DNA of 64,000 nt from Rhypophila decipiens (Eukaryota; Ascomycota; Sordariomycetes; Sordariales; Naviculisporaceae), in contig MU858095.1 of NCBI GenBank assembly GCA_033297075.1, positions 124,001 through 188,000 of the forward strand, read 5' to 3'. Below the pieces are notes generated by a model. It did not search any database, was not told the origin of the DNA, and worked only from the letters and a program-made list of their open reading frames with translations. Below are positions 11,523 to 21,920 of this stretch, one piece after another. Made by a program: the position numbers and the translations under genes. Position 1 is the first letter of the stretch, and every line of letters starts with the position of its first letter.

Positions 11523-13505
11523 TCAAACAACGACGTCACCAGCAGGAGCAGGTTTCTCCTCCTTCTCACCACTCTTCTTCCGGACATCCTTCCAGCCCAT
11601 CCCGAGCCCAAACACAAAGGACGCCACTCCAAAGGCAGCCACCATGTAAAAGGTCTTGTCCACGGCGTATGAGTAAGCCAGCAGCAGACCGTCAAGCTCA
11701 GGACTACCCTCGGGCACCAGCCTGCGAACAGAATCTGCACCACTTCCCGCCGCGATAGCCGCTGCTGGAGAGACGCTCGGGGCGAGGAGAGGCAAGTCGC
11801 CCAACAGGCTCTGGGTGAATATCGTGGTGGCCACGACTACGGCAATGGCGCCCGCAAGATTCTGGCAAAAGATGAGTAGGGACATGGATATGGGGATGAG
11901 GTGGGCTCCGAGGGCGTTTTGCGTGGCTATCATGGACTGCCAAGAGCGATCATGTCAGATATGTTGATGTTCGTATGAGGGTCTGAGAAGAGCTCACCAT
12001 TTGCATCCCGGCGCCTCGTCCAATGCCCTGCAAAATCTGATAACCAACCCACTTGTCGACGCTGGTGTCCGGTCTAAAGGTCGTCGCCAGACCTCCTCCC
12101 ACAGAAGTCATGACTCCGCTGAATAGCGTCCAGGGCATGTAATACCCCAGCTTGGATACTGAAAAGCCACAAAACGTTAGCCACTTGTCCTATCAGTCCC
12201 AAAAAGAAGAAGTGGAAGAAAGAAAAACTCACCAAGAGCCCCAGAAAGGACAATAAAAACCAACTGGCTCAAAATCCCCGGCAGCAAATAAACACCACTC
12301 ATGGTCGGCCCCGTCCCCTTGACAGCCTGAAAATACACCGGCAGGTAGAAATTGGCAACAAAGACCACAAAGGTCATGCTAAAGATATTCCCACAACTCG
12401 CCCAAACCTCCCTCGTGCCAATGACCTTGCCAGGAATCATGGCGACATCCCCCGCCCTCCTTTCCCACAACGCAAACAAAATACCCGTCACGCCCGCACC
12501 GCAAAACAAGCCGATGATAGTCGAGCTATTCCACGCGTACTTGTTATCCGCCCCGAACTGAAGCGCCAAGAGGAACATCGTCGACGCCGGCGCGAAAAGG
12601 ACAAACCCGATTAGATCGAGCTGCTGGATCAGTTGTTTGCGAAGTTCACGCCAAGGGAGAGACCTTTTGTCTTTATGGCTCAATGTCTCTGGGATGTCGA
12701 TCAAGATTAGACACAACGCGGATACCGCCCCGATAGGGAGGTTGATATAAAAACACCATCGCCAGGTGACGTACTGCGTTAGTGCGCCGCCGATCAAAGG
12801 CGCGACGATGAGTCCGATCTGGCCGACGCCCATCATGGTACCCGTGTGCAAGGGGCGTTTCTCAATAGGAACCGCGGCAGAGATGATGGTCCACCCGCCG
12901 TTTGCCAGACCCGCCGACCCAGCGCCGGCAATGGCGCGCCCGGCGATGAGCATGGGCGAGGAAGTGGCTGCACCGCAAACCAAGGAGCCGAGCTCAAAGA
13001 GAAAGAGGAAGAGGAGAAAGACCCATTTTAGGCGGAAGAAGGTGTAGAGTTTTCCGGTGAGGGGCTGGAGAGCACCGCTGGCGAGCTGGTAGGCGCCTGC
13101 GTACCAGCCTATGTCGGAGAGGGCGTTTAGGTCGGCGGTTATGACGGGGACTGCGGTGGATATGATGGTTTGGTCGAGGAGGATGAGGAAGACGATTAGG
13201 GTTAGGCTCCCTAGGAGGGTGACTAGCTTCCAGCCCGATACGTATTGGGTTGTTGCTGGGCCAGGAGGGGGCTCTTGTTTGGTGGTATCGGAGCCAGGGA
13301 TTTCAATCTCAGGCTGGTTTGTAGGGAGTGGCGGGACTGGGGGGATGTCTTTGTCTTCTTCTGCGGCGGTTGATGTTGCTGTCGAGCCTCTGGTTGATGG
13401 GCGGAGACGCTCCGTGCTGGTGTAGGTGTCGTTGAGCCGGTGGCTTGAAATCGTGATGTCGTCTAATTCTAGACTGGTTTGGGAGTTGTAGTAGGGACGT
13501 GACAT
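11523..13505 (-). CDS. MFS efflux pump, DHA2 type (14 TM)
   Basis: Three exons, 13505-12233, 12158-11998 and 11936-11523, with introns of 74 and 61 nt, encode 615 residues. The ATG at 13505 (MSRPYYNSQ) is chosen over an upstream-open frame because the Pro/Ser/Thr-rich cytosolic N-terminus starts there. Family signatures are 'LDQTIISTAVP' in membrane segment 1, 'GRAIAGAGSAG', and 'WRWCFYINLPIGA' after the motif-C helix. The last exon holds the final membrane segments and a Lys/Glu-rich tail. Closest type: aflatoxin-efflux-like and multidrug pumps of the plasma membrane. It is convergent with the BAHD gene (240 bp apart) and likely exports a pathway product. Confidence 0.9.
13196..13206 (+). 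repeat. Telomere-like TTAGGGTTAGG inside the MFS coding sequence
   Basis: Nearly two TTAGGG units within exon 1 of the DHA2 pump. It may be coincidental codon use. Confidence 0.4.
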
Positions 13506-14434
13506 TGTGCTGGTGGGTGGACTGGGTACACTAGCTCTGTAATGACGGCAGAGACGAAGAGGAAATGATATTGAAAGATAGTACACTAGACAGGAAATTA
13601 ATCGGGCTTGGGAGAGCTCAGAGCAGATGAGTAGTGTGGACATGCCAAGACTGTTCTTCTTTTCCTTTTTCTAGAATGCGTCCAAGGTCCAACCAACTAC
13701 TTATTGGCTACAGGGGGGCGGGAATTCAGCACTCTTTCGGATTTTGCCGTGGAAATAACAGCGTAGAGAGGGCATGCCACCCCGGGTGGGCTCCAGAGCT
13801 GCGCCTCCCCCTTGGTTTTGAGTCCACCGAGAGTCGGCAGGTCTTGGGTGTTCTAAATTTGTCAGTCCACGTGTAGACATCTGCGTACAGAGGTCACGGT
13901 ACATTGTTCGACCTGGTGCGGCTTTGCCGACTGTTGTTCACGGATGTCTTTTTAACTGAGGCGAGGGTACCACAACAAGGTGCTTGTTCTACCGGTCAGT
14001 TCAAAGCCGAGACGGGACGGGGTGCCTACATGTATGATGTAGCTAGGCAGGCAGGTATAGAATACTTGCATCATGATCCTAGCCAGCAATCAAGTGCTCA
14101 CATGTGGGCGAAAAAATGGGGTGTGAAAATCATACTATCAGTGTCCTGACTGAACGCTGAAAAGACCCTTACCAAATCCTTAAGAACAAACTGACCAACA
14201 ATTTAGAGGAATTAGCAGAGCATAAATCCGATTTTCACCACGGCTTTACCCCCATAAAGATCACCAGCTCGGCTTGAACGAGGCTGCCGCCAAAGAATAT
14301 GAAACCTCAGGCCAGTTGCCATGCAGTTTGGAAAATTGAGGCAACATGTGCTCCGAAGGATTTTCTTAAATATATTAATTGCCTCATATTATTAGTGATC
14401 TGTCGATTCCAGCTATCTGCATATAATGCACGTC
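13506..14434. other. Intergenic region
   Basis: Promoter of the DHA2 pump on the left and 3' flank of the Tri3-like gene on the right. No gene, RNA or repeat recognised. Confidence 0.5.
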
Positions 14435-15820
14435 CTAATACTTCCTTACAGTCAATCGCAGACGCAGTTCCTTCCCAAGACGTTTCATGATACTCGCCAG
14501 CAAGCCACTGATATCGCCAGGACCGTAATAACCCTCATTATAATCCACCGACAGAGTCAAAGACCCTCGAAACGTCCAAATGTACAAAGTGGGCTGTCTG
14601 GTCATGATGCTGCTCCCCAGCCGAAATGCTTCCACCTGTACACACCCATGGTCTGCGCGTAGGTGCTTGCCGTCGAGAACACCTAGACTGCTCACCGTTA
14701 CGTTGCTGGGTGGTGGCCCTTTCTGCGATGCGGCGGCGGCTAGGTCGGCCAGCATTTCGCCGTGGACGCGGTATATCTCGCGCAAGGCGTCCATGTAGAC
14801 CGCTCCGCCCCAGGAACTCGCCTTGTATCCAGCTGTGAGTTGCTTGCCCCAGGAGGTGAAGTTACCGCCGACGCGGGAAAGTGTGTGGGTTATCCCCGTT
14901 ACGTAGGTCCCGCACACATATTGTCGGGCCGAAGGAGGGAGCAGATTGCGAACGTTGACAGACACGACCGTGCTGTACGAATCGCACTGTCTGTCCGTCG
15001 CTCGCTCAAATACGGCCGCAGCACAAGCTGCATGGACAGCTGCGGTGATGCTGATCCCAGCTGCTTTGCATGCCGAAATCAGCGATGCAGTCGACTCTTG
15101 GGTGAACTCGATGGCCTGCGTGTGCGAAAGCCCCGGAGTTGGGCCATCATGGTAAGGCAGTCCCGCAGAAGGATAGGCCGTGTCAAAGTTCCGTTTGCGA
15201 ATTTCCTCCGCCTTGGCGCGATGAACAGCCATGGTTGTCTCGGACGAGCCATAAGCGTCTTCCAGACTGGGTGATAGATTGTTGTGCTCTTGCTCCCATG
15301 GCGGTGATTCGATTGTCTTCCCGGCAATGGTACCATCCAGCAGATCAAAGAACCGATCCATGACCATGCAAGCTCCCAAGGCGTCGATGCGCCAGTGGGA
15401 GCAGTGGAATAGTAGCTCGGAGGAGTGTAATATAAAGACGAGACGTGGGAGTTTCTGCAAGTGCAGCATAGGTATGATTTGAGTTGCGGATTCTGCTGCA
15501 TCGTTGACCGAGAAGGTGTCGTCAGCCCATTTATCGAGACGATCCCGAGTAGGTTCCAGATATTGCTTCTTTCCGTCTTGTTCGAATACTGTGAGGCTGG
15601 GAAAGTCGAAGCGGAGCCGTCTCCATGCCTGTGCTAGACTGGTCTTCCATGCGGTGGGTTCCGAGTTATCGTTGTCGGAGATGTTGATTTGACAGACCAT
15701 GTAGACGGAGCCATGTTCGCGACCGATGGCCTTGAAAGCTTGGGACATGCCATAAAAGACTTTTTCGGCCCCATCATACTCGTCCGTCCAGACGCCCGGC
15801 TTCGTCTGCGTCCAGACCAT
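14435..15820 (-). CDS. Acyltransferase, Tri3 / condensation-like (CoA-dependent)
   Basis: Single exon, 461 residues, starting MVWTQTKPGVW. The active-site HxxxD is H142-W-R-I-D146 in 'CSHWRIDALGA'. The C-terminal 'LSVDYNEGYYGPGDI' matches the end of the Tri3 (trichothecene 15-O-acetyltransferase) and related alcohol-acyltransferase families, which share the chloramphenicol-acetyltransferase fold with NRPS condensation domains. There is no carrier or adenylation domain, so it is a stand-alone acyltransferase, probably cytosolic. With the BAHD enzyme it makes two unrelated acyltransferases in one gene group, pointing to a multiply acylated product. The family call is from motif and overall pattern; the substrate is unknown. 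Confidence 0.75.
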   Translation of the reverse strand: MVWTQTKPGVWTDEYDGAEKVFYGMSQAFKAIGREHGSVYMVCQINISDNDNSEPTAWKTSLAQAWRRLRFDFPSLTVFEQDGKKQYLEPTRDRLDKWADDTFSVNDAAESATQIIPMLHLQKLPRLVFILHSSELLFHCSHWRIDALGACMVMDRFFDLLDGTIAGKTIESPPWEQEHNNLSPSLEDAYGSSETTMAVHRAKAEEIRKRNFDTAYPSAGLPYHDGPTPGLSHTQAIEFTQESTASLISACKAAGISITAAVHAACAAAVFERATDRQCDSYSTVVSVNVRNLLPPSARQYVCGTYVTGITHTLSRVGGNFTSWGKQLTAGYKASSWGGAVYMDALREIYRVHGEMLADLAAAASQKGPPPSNVTVSSLGVLDGKHLRADHGCVQVEAFRLGSSIMTRQPTLYIWTFRGSLTLSVDYNEGYYGPGDISGLLASIMKRLGKELRLRLTVRKY

Positions 15821-16419
15821 TCTGTAGAAGAAAGAGTGGCGAGTTATGCTTGTAGGAGAAATGATATTCAGCGTGGTGTTGATCTTGTGTGAAATGCGAG
15901 TCCTATCGAGACATTAGTTGGCGACTTGTCCATTCACTTCTCGGTTCACAAGTCCATACAATGAGACCCCCCACCTCCACGCACAGCTTCCCCAGCTAGT
16001 TCTGGCCATACTTGGTGACATTGACTGATCAGGTACGTATCTTGCTTGCGTAACATTCGGTACTGCACTGCCGACACAAAATGTTTGAACCCTAGGTGTG
16101 ATGGCACTAATTCGCTGACTCGCTGAGTCCCTCTTCGGAGGGAAAATAGGCCACACCGAACGGCAGGAAGTCGACACCAAAACCTCCCGAACAGGGGTCA
16201 GATATCCGAATCCTACGGAAGGTGAGGGTTAGGGTTGACCAGGTTGCCCATTAGTGCACGGCAGCCAATCAAATCGATCAATTGATTAGCAGGGGTAACA
16301 GAAACAAGGAATCATTAATGGCCACCAGACATTGATTTCTCAACACAGCATTACACACTTTTGGAGTCAAAGATACCTATACACTAATTAACAATATTCA
16401 CGGCTTTGACTACTCAAAA
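15821..16419. other. Divergent promoter region
   Basis: Lies between the divergently transcribed Tri3-like and LsdA-like genes. Contains a telomere-like tract at 16225-16236. No gene seen. Confidence 0.5.
16225..16236 (+). repeat. Interstitial telomere-like tract (AGGGTT)2
   Basis: AGGGTTAGGGTT in the divergent promoter, about 185 bp upstream of the LsdA-like ATG. Confidence 0.65.
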
Positions 16420-17699
16420 ATGTTAACCAGGGCAGCTGTAGTGCTCTCCTTTCTGTTTACACTGAAAACCCTAACCCTAACTTCTGCCGAGCCTTTCAGC
16501 TTCCCTCTCGAAAATGGCTTCCCATTCCCCAGCGATGCCGCCCTGGAGGAGCTATTCACCAGGGCAGGGGGCAACTTCACCAATGCGCCTCTAGCGCCCA
16601 GATTCGACGACGACTCCTTGACGAGTTGGAAACTACAGGCCTTCAACGAGTTCATGGAAGTAGCATTCTTCACCCAGTTGATCGCCAACATCACGAAAAA
16701 GGTTCCCGGCTACGAGCTTGAGTCCTCTTCGAGAGATTACATTCTGGACACACTCAAAGTGATTCAAGCGGTGTGTTTCTTCCGATTACCACTAGGAAAC
16801 CCATGTCCCCTTTTACTAACCTTGTTCCTCAACAGCAAGAAGAAATGCATGCCTACAACGCAAACGACGCAGTCCGATACTTTACAAACGGTTCGCACAT
16901 CTTCCCATGCACCTACGACTTTCCTGTCTCCTCCTTCGCCGAAGCTGTGTCGTTCGCCCAGACATTCACCGACATGTACATCGGGTTACTGGCCAACATC
17001 CAGCAGCGCACGGCAAAGAGCCTCGGTTCCGATTCCAACTCGATCATATACGTGCTTGCGCAGGCTTTGGGTCAAGAAGGCCAGCAGTCGGGATGGTTCC
17101 GGTCGCTGCAGCGCAAACCCCCCAGCGCCGAGCCTTTTCTGACTAGCTCGACGAGGGAGTTTGTCTTTAGCTGGTTGCAGAGGTTTATTGTGCCGGGGAG
17201 CTGTCCGAACATGGTGAATATTCCGTTGAGGGTCATTCCGAGGTTGGAGTTGGTGAGTGTGGTTGACAGGAAGGAGGATGATAACAAGGTTGTCAAGTTG
17301 GTCGCGCCGGGAGTGGTTGACCCCAAGTCGCAGAGGGTCGCGTTTGTAAATGGCGCGTTGGTACCTACCGTTGTGCCTTTTCGGGTTGTGGAGAAGAAAG
17401 CAGCGTCAAGCTGTAGGAAGAACAAGACTCCTGGCCTAATGGAGCAGATGCCCGGGTTGGACTTAGGGCTTCAGGGATACGGTGGGAACACCGATCAGAG
17501 GTCATTCAGTGCCGAGGAAGGGGGTGGCACCAGATCTTGTATTGAGTCGACCGAGGTGGAGGCGGTCCTCCCATACGCCCATAATGTCATGCATGGCATG
17601 ATACTTGCGGCCATTGTCGAGAAGGGGGCAACTTTCATTACTGCAGAGGATGTTACCGGACAAACTCTATATGGGCCGGCTGTGATTGAGTTGAGTTAG
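16420..17699 (+). CDS. LsdA-like (late sexual development) secreted protein, ferritin-like fold
   Basis: Two exons, 16420-16770 and 16836-17699 (65-nt intron, GTGTGT...CAG with an ACTAAC branch site), give 404 residues. A signal peptide covers about residues 1-23. Family landmarks are 'LQAFNEFMEVAFFTQLIANIT', 'QEEMHAYNANDAVRYF' spanning the splice site, 'CTYDFPVSSFAEA', 'LGQEGQQSGWFR' and 'FIVPGSCPN'. The Glu/His residues in the helices fit a ferritin-like four-helix bundle. LsdA-type proteins are known from late sexual development in Aspergillus; their biochemical role is not settled. Its place beside acyltransferases and a pump raises the possibility of a pathway role, which is inference. 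Telomere-type DNA forms part of the signal-peptide codons. Confidence 0.83.
16467..16481 (-). repeat. Telomere-like tract inside the LsdA-like signal-peptide codons
   Basis: AACCCTAACCCTAAC, read in frame as Thr-Leu-Thr-Leu-Thr just before the predicted cleavage site. Confidence 0.65.
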
Positions 17700-19165
17700 G
17701 AGTACTGGGATCGGATGGGGCAATGATGATACCATAAAAGCTAGAACAGGATTCAGGGACATGAAATGATACACATCTGAATAGAAACTCGAAATCAAGA
17801 AAGTGAAGACTGATCACCATCGTCTGGACAAGAACTGCCGGCGGCTAAATGGCAGCGGCGACGAAGAGAGCGGTGATTATATCCGTATCAAAGATACAAA
17901 CATATCTTGATCTCCATGGAAAAACACCAGTTCACGTCTCTTGAATAGATGAAACCTGCAGCTAATGTACCAGCTTGATGTAACAGATTAAAGTGACTTC
18001 GCTGTACCCCATATCCACGGGAGTCTAAACCTATCTTCGAAGACGATCAACCCTATGACCTTCAAAACAGCTCTAGTACCTCTGCTGTCTAAGCCTCTCT
18101 GCACCAAGTTACTGTGTGTCATCAATTACGCAATTTTGGAATTTCCTTTTCCCCTAGTCTTCCGTTGAAAAATATCATTGTTGGCTAGCAGATCCAACTT
18201 CTTGCAGATCCATCAACTTTCCTAGTTCCTAAGCCTTGTGTTTGATATCATGCAATTTGATGCGTGCATATCACATGCAGCTTCCCAAACATTGATGACG
18301 GCACTGCGATGTTCCGAATAAAGCAAAAAAATCAAACCACTGACTTGATTTAATTTGATTTGATTTGCTTGGGCAACATGATGGTGTGTTTGATCTGACG
18401 AAATCGTGAACTGATTTACTTTGCGATTTGACCGAGTTTGCCAAGGCTAAGGAGCACGGTACTGTATTCGCACTTCCTCGCAACGTAGTTGCTGTATTCC
18501 TCTTCCTCTCCCCTTTCTGACATCGTTCTTTCGCTTTCTTGCATTGTATCTTTCTTATATTTCACGTTGTCTCGGGCACCGATATACTTTGAGTAAGGCA
18601 CGACAGACTCTGTTCAACCCCAAATCAAACCATGCTCTAATTATTTTCAAAGGGACGTACTGTATTACCCCGTTATGATTATAGTCAAGACCAATATAGA
18701 GGATGGTACTGTTCCATACCCTCATCTCATCAACTGGTCCAATCTGGCAATTGTCATTGTGATAAGACAGCTGTGGACACCCGCGGGCTAGCTGCTGTCG
18801 AACAATACCACTCCACCAAACACGCAAAAGAGTGTGGATCCACTAGTGTGATAGTGGCTTGGTAATTGTGCTCCTAAGTTCAACAGCTTCTAGCTGCATA
18901 TTCGACGCATCTGAAAACACACCGCTTTGAAGATGCGCCGAGGGATCTTTCTTTTCCCATTGCTCCTCGACATCACATCACATCGTCCAACTCGAACTCT
19001 CAGTGACCGACACCTTTCGCGCATCCCTGCGAACGAATCATGGAGGCAAAAGTTCGCTTGTTCAATAGCCTCCCAAGGTCGGAGAAGACACCCATCGACT
19101 CGATACACAATCATTGAGTTTTTGGTGTCTGTCATGTCGACATTAATCCAGCCGGTGACCGTGTC
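17700..19165. other. Intergenic, AT-richer stretch
   Basis: No protein-like frame. A TTTGATT-type short repeat lies near 18342-18368. The right end is the promoter of the MYND gene. Confidence 0.5.
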
Positions 19166-20274
19166 ATGGCCGTCAATCCACAGAGTCTTTATGGCCTGCA
19201 GAGTGGACTGGGTCAGATCCTCTCGCTGCCAACGACACGCGAGAAAGCCGCAGCCACCATCCCCTGCCTTCTAGATGCCTTCGTCAACATGAACCCAATG
19301 TATCCCTCGGCTCCAACTTTCGCACCTTGGACCTGGTCCACACTGGATCCTGACATGGCAGGAGCCATTGAAGATGGCCTCAAGGACTGTGGCGTGAAAC
19401 CCGATCTTTGCAAAGTCAGCGTCTGCTCAGATGAAGAGCGGGGAGCTTTGGAAACAGTCCGCGCCGGGGTTTTCAAGAAGATGACTGACCTTTCGGAAAC
19501 TATCGAACGAGACCCAGTTGCTCTAGGCGATTCCACAAAGTGCCATGGTTGCGGGATGAAGAACCAGTGCTTCTTCGAGCCTCTCAAGAAATGCGCGCGA
19601 TGCAGAGAGGTCTATTATCACTCGACGGAGTGTCAGAGGAAGCACTGGAAGCAACACAAGTCTGTGTGCTGCACACCTGGAACAGCCCCTAGCCTCGACG
19701 CTGTTGAATACTACAATCAGAAGGCGCCCACTGACCCTAAGGCTCGGGCCTTGATGAGCTCGCTTCGCCTTGAGGGGCATCCACAACGCCGTGGAACAGC
19801 GTGCGTGCCCCCTCCCAGAGCTTTGTTGACACCAGTATAGCTTACATAGTCTTAGCCTCCCCTTGCGACGCCTCGTTCTCACCGGCCAGGACACCCCCGA
19901 GAACCTGCGGCTACTATTCGGCCCACAATACAAAAAAAACCCTCAAGCAGCAATACGAAGATACCTGCGTCGAATGCCTGCTTGATCCGCCCCCTGGTTC
20001 CCCCAGCCGCGTCCTCAACAGCTCGATGGATGACTCATCTATTGTTCGGTCCTTGCGGCCAGCAACGGAGCCTGAGAAGGAGAGATTGAAGGAAGTCAGA
20101 GATATGCAGGCTTTGATTGTTCAGAAAGTTGGCCCTGGAAAAGCTCCTTCCTCAGCCGACCGTCAAGCCATTCTGCAAGGACTTGGACCGATGTGGGTCA
20201 CAAAGTTGCAGACGTACACGCTGGCACTCAATACCATGGATCAGGGCGTTCCAACTGGTGGATTTCGGAATTGA
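19166..20274 (+). CDS. MYND zinc-finger protein, apparently frameshifted
   Basis: Exon 1 is 19166-19800; a 55-nt intron (GTGCGT...TAG, 19801-19855) leads to exon 2 at 19856. The MYND finger spans residues 126-168: C126-X2-C129, C143-X2-C146, H152 (the usual Cys of 'YC' replaced by His), C156-Q-x3-H160-W, H164 and C168. In exon 2 the frame reads 'LTGQDTPENLRLLFGPQY' up to an A8 tract (19932-19939). It then stops at 19983-19985, whereas the next frame continues protein-like to a stop at 20272-20274 ('EKERLKEVRDMQALI...'). One A fewer would join them. This is either a real +1 frameshift, making a pseudogene or truncated protein of about 254 residues, or a homopolymer sequencing error. Function: probably protein-protein interaction; not further assignable. 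Confidence 0.65.
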
Positions 20275-20669
20275 TTGGGGATCTTAGATCTCAAAGATGT
20301 CACGAGGTCATGAGAGTCGTAGTGGCTAGTCAAGTGGAGATACTTCGGATCTGGCTGAGCTTGAGACACTGCAAGAGATTGAAAAGAACGGAAATAGTTT
20401 GCGATCCGAATTGCCGTAGACATGTTGATTTAGTTGGGAATACGCGAATTATCGTGAAGTATGTAGCCCTGCAGCTAAGCGGATAACTCAGATTCTCTCT
20501 GTCCTTGACAAACCTCCAACTAAATTCGTTCCTTGTGGAAGAATAAAAATACCGCCTCTTCTTAGCACCAGGCGTTGTAGCTCCCTTTGGGCTCTGATAT
20601 TATCTGCATTGCTGTCCATAAATTGCCTGTAAAGTTCGTCAATCGACGCTATAGCGGGATGGCTGTAAT

Positions 20670-20834
20670 ACTTGTACTGGAAAGAATTTGGGGTGGATAA
20701 CTTGTGGCCTTGGGGGTGGTGAAGTCGGAAAGTCGGATGTGAATTGGTGTAACGAGGGAGGAAGTGTTGGTTGTTAGAAGAAGTAGTGGTAGGTACTTGT
20801 GCTGGAAAGAATTTGAGGTGGACAACTTAGGCCC
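20670..20834 (+). repeat. Two diverged copies of a 40-bp sequence
   Basis: Copies at 20670-20709 and 20795-20834 share the core CTGGAAAGAATTTG followed by GGTGGAYAACTT. Both read 'WKEFxVDNL' on the plus strand, suggesting a duplicated coding fragment. Confidence 0.55.
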
Positions 20835-20865
20835 TACACCGGGACTCATATCGACCCTAAGGGTT

Positions 20866-20910
20866 GACCAGATCCATCGCCTCGTCAGAATCAACATCTG
20901 GGGAAGGCAC
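20866..20910 (-). repeat. R1 repeat, copy a
   Basis: First of three copies of a 30-45-bp sequence with core ATCCATYGCCTCGTCAGAA. On the minus strand it reads 'DVDSDEAMDLV'. Confidence 0.6.
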
Positions 20911-21020
20911 CCCCGCCGCGAGCGGCGAGAGAGCGCAACTAATGCCCCTCATTCTTCCCCGGTCGCTTAACCAAGTAGCCGCTCATACCAAGCACTAGAG
21001 GCTAGCAAATTCGCATACCC

Positions 21021-21082
21021 GGTACCCCACGATCGAATTCAAGCCCTGTATCCTGATTCCACACACCATAGTGGCGTCCACA
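21021..21082 (-). repeat. 60-bp inverted repeat, left copy
   Basis: Reverse complement of 24190-24250 with about 6 mismatches in 60, four of them transitions. Both copies read 'VDATxVCGIRxQGxNxIVGY' when oriented alike, so this could be a duplicated exon fragment or the end of a mobile element. Confidence 0.65.
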
Positions 21083-21530
21083 AGCTCGAGTGGGGCAGAG
21101 GTGTTAGACAAGATATGCGAGGTCGAGACTGAAGCGCTGGCGCTTTTGACCAAGTAGGTGATTGTAAATAAGACTTATCGTAAAAATCCACAAACTCATA
21201 TGATTGTAGAGTAGTGTGGGGCCGAGAGACGGTCGAGACAATTTTGTCCACCGGGGAAAGTCCGATCTTCTTTCTTCTGTACTTATGGTCAATAAAGACA
21301 TTGATCCTGGCTGAAAAGCGTACTACTACGAGGCCAACACAGGCCGATTCCTTCCCTTCTAGGTTTTCTTTCGGCCATGATAAACACAACAAGAACGCAG
21401 GCATCCGAACCGCGAGCCTTCTGCGTCACAGAAAGGAATCGTCGTTCCTCTTTGAAAGGGTATGTATATTTCTTCGTTCGACTTGGTTGGAGCACACCCT
21501 GTAGGTTCCTGATGTCTTTCCATCCACCAA

Positions 21531-21818
21531 GTGAAAAGTCTGGAAACATCTTTTAACTTTGACTACTTGCTCGTCGTTGACAAAGGTATTCGTTATCATC
21601 CTAGCAAATCAACTGCTCCCGGTTTGGCATCGACCTTGGCTGCTGGACCTGCACCACCTGGTGTTGCACGTCCTGCTGGACGGGGTGCTACTAGTACCGC
21701 GCCCATCTCACTTGCTGGTCCTGCCCCGGGTGTTGGTGGTGCCCCGCCTCCGGCCATCCCTGGCTTCCCTGGCGCAGGAACCCCCCCATTTGCTGGACGT
21801 GGCTCACCTCCCCGTTGA
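21531..21818 (+). pseudogene. SmB (snRNP-associated protein B) C-terminal fragment
   Basis: The frame ending at 21816-21818 reads a Pro/Gly/Ala-rich tail with 'GVARPAGRG', then 'LAGPAPGVGG', then 'FAGRGSPPR'. The AGRG...LAGPxxGVGG spacing is that of the C-terminal tail of spliceosomal SmB/SmB'. The Sm1/Sm2 domain that should precede it is absent; upstream sequence to 21531 is unrelated. I read it as a captured or duplicated piece of the SmB gene, not a working gene. Low-complexity Pro/Gly tails can mimic each other, which limits certainty. Confidence 0.55.
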
Positions 21819-21872
21819 CAACAAAATCAACCGGAGAGTCATTAGCGCATTCCCGCAGAACAACAATCTGCG

Positions 21873-21916
21873 AGACCAGATCCATTGCCTCGTCAGAATC
21901 AACATCTTGGGGAGGC
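21873..21916 (-). repeat. R1 repeat, copy b
   Basis: Second R1 copy, exactly between the SmB-like tail and the sugar-transporter fragment. The minus-strand frame continues as 'DVDSDEAMDLVSQIVVLREC'. Confidence 0.6.
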
Positions 21917-21920
21917 CTCC

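Noticed and set aside
14435..15820. NRPS condensation domain from a larger synthetase
   Set aside because: The frame has its own ATG and stop, and no carrier or adenylation domain is adjacent.
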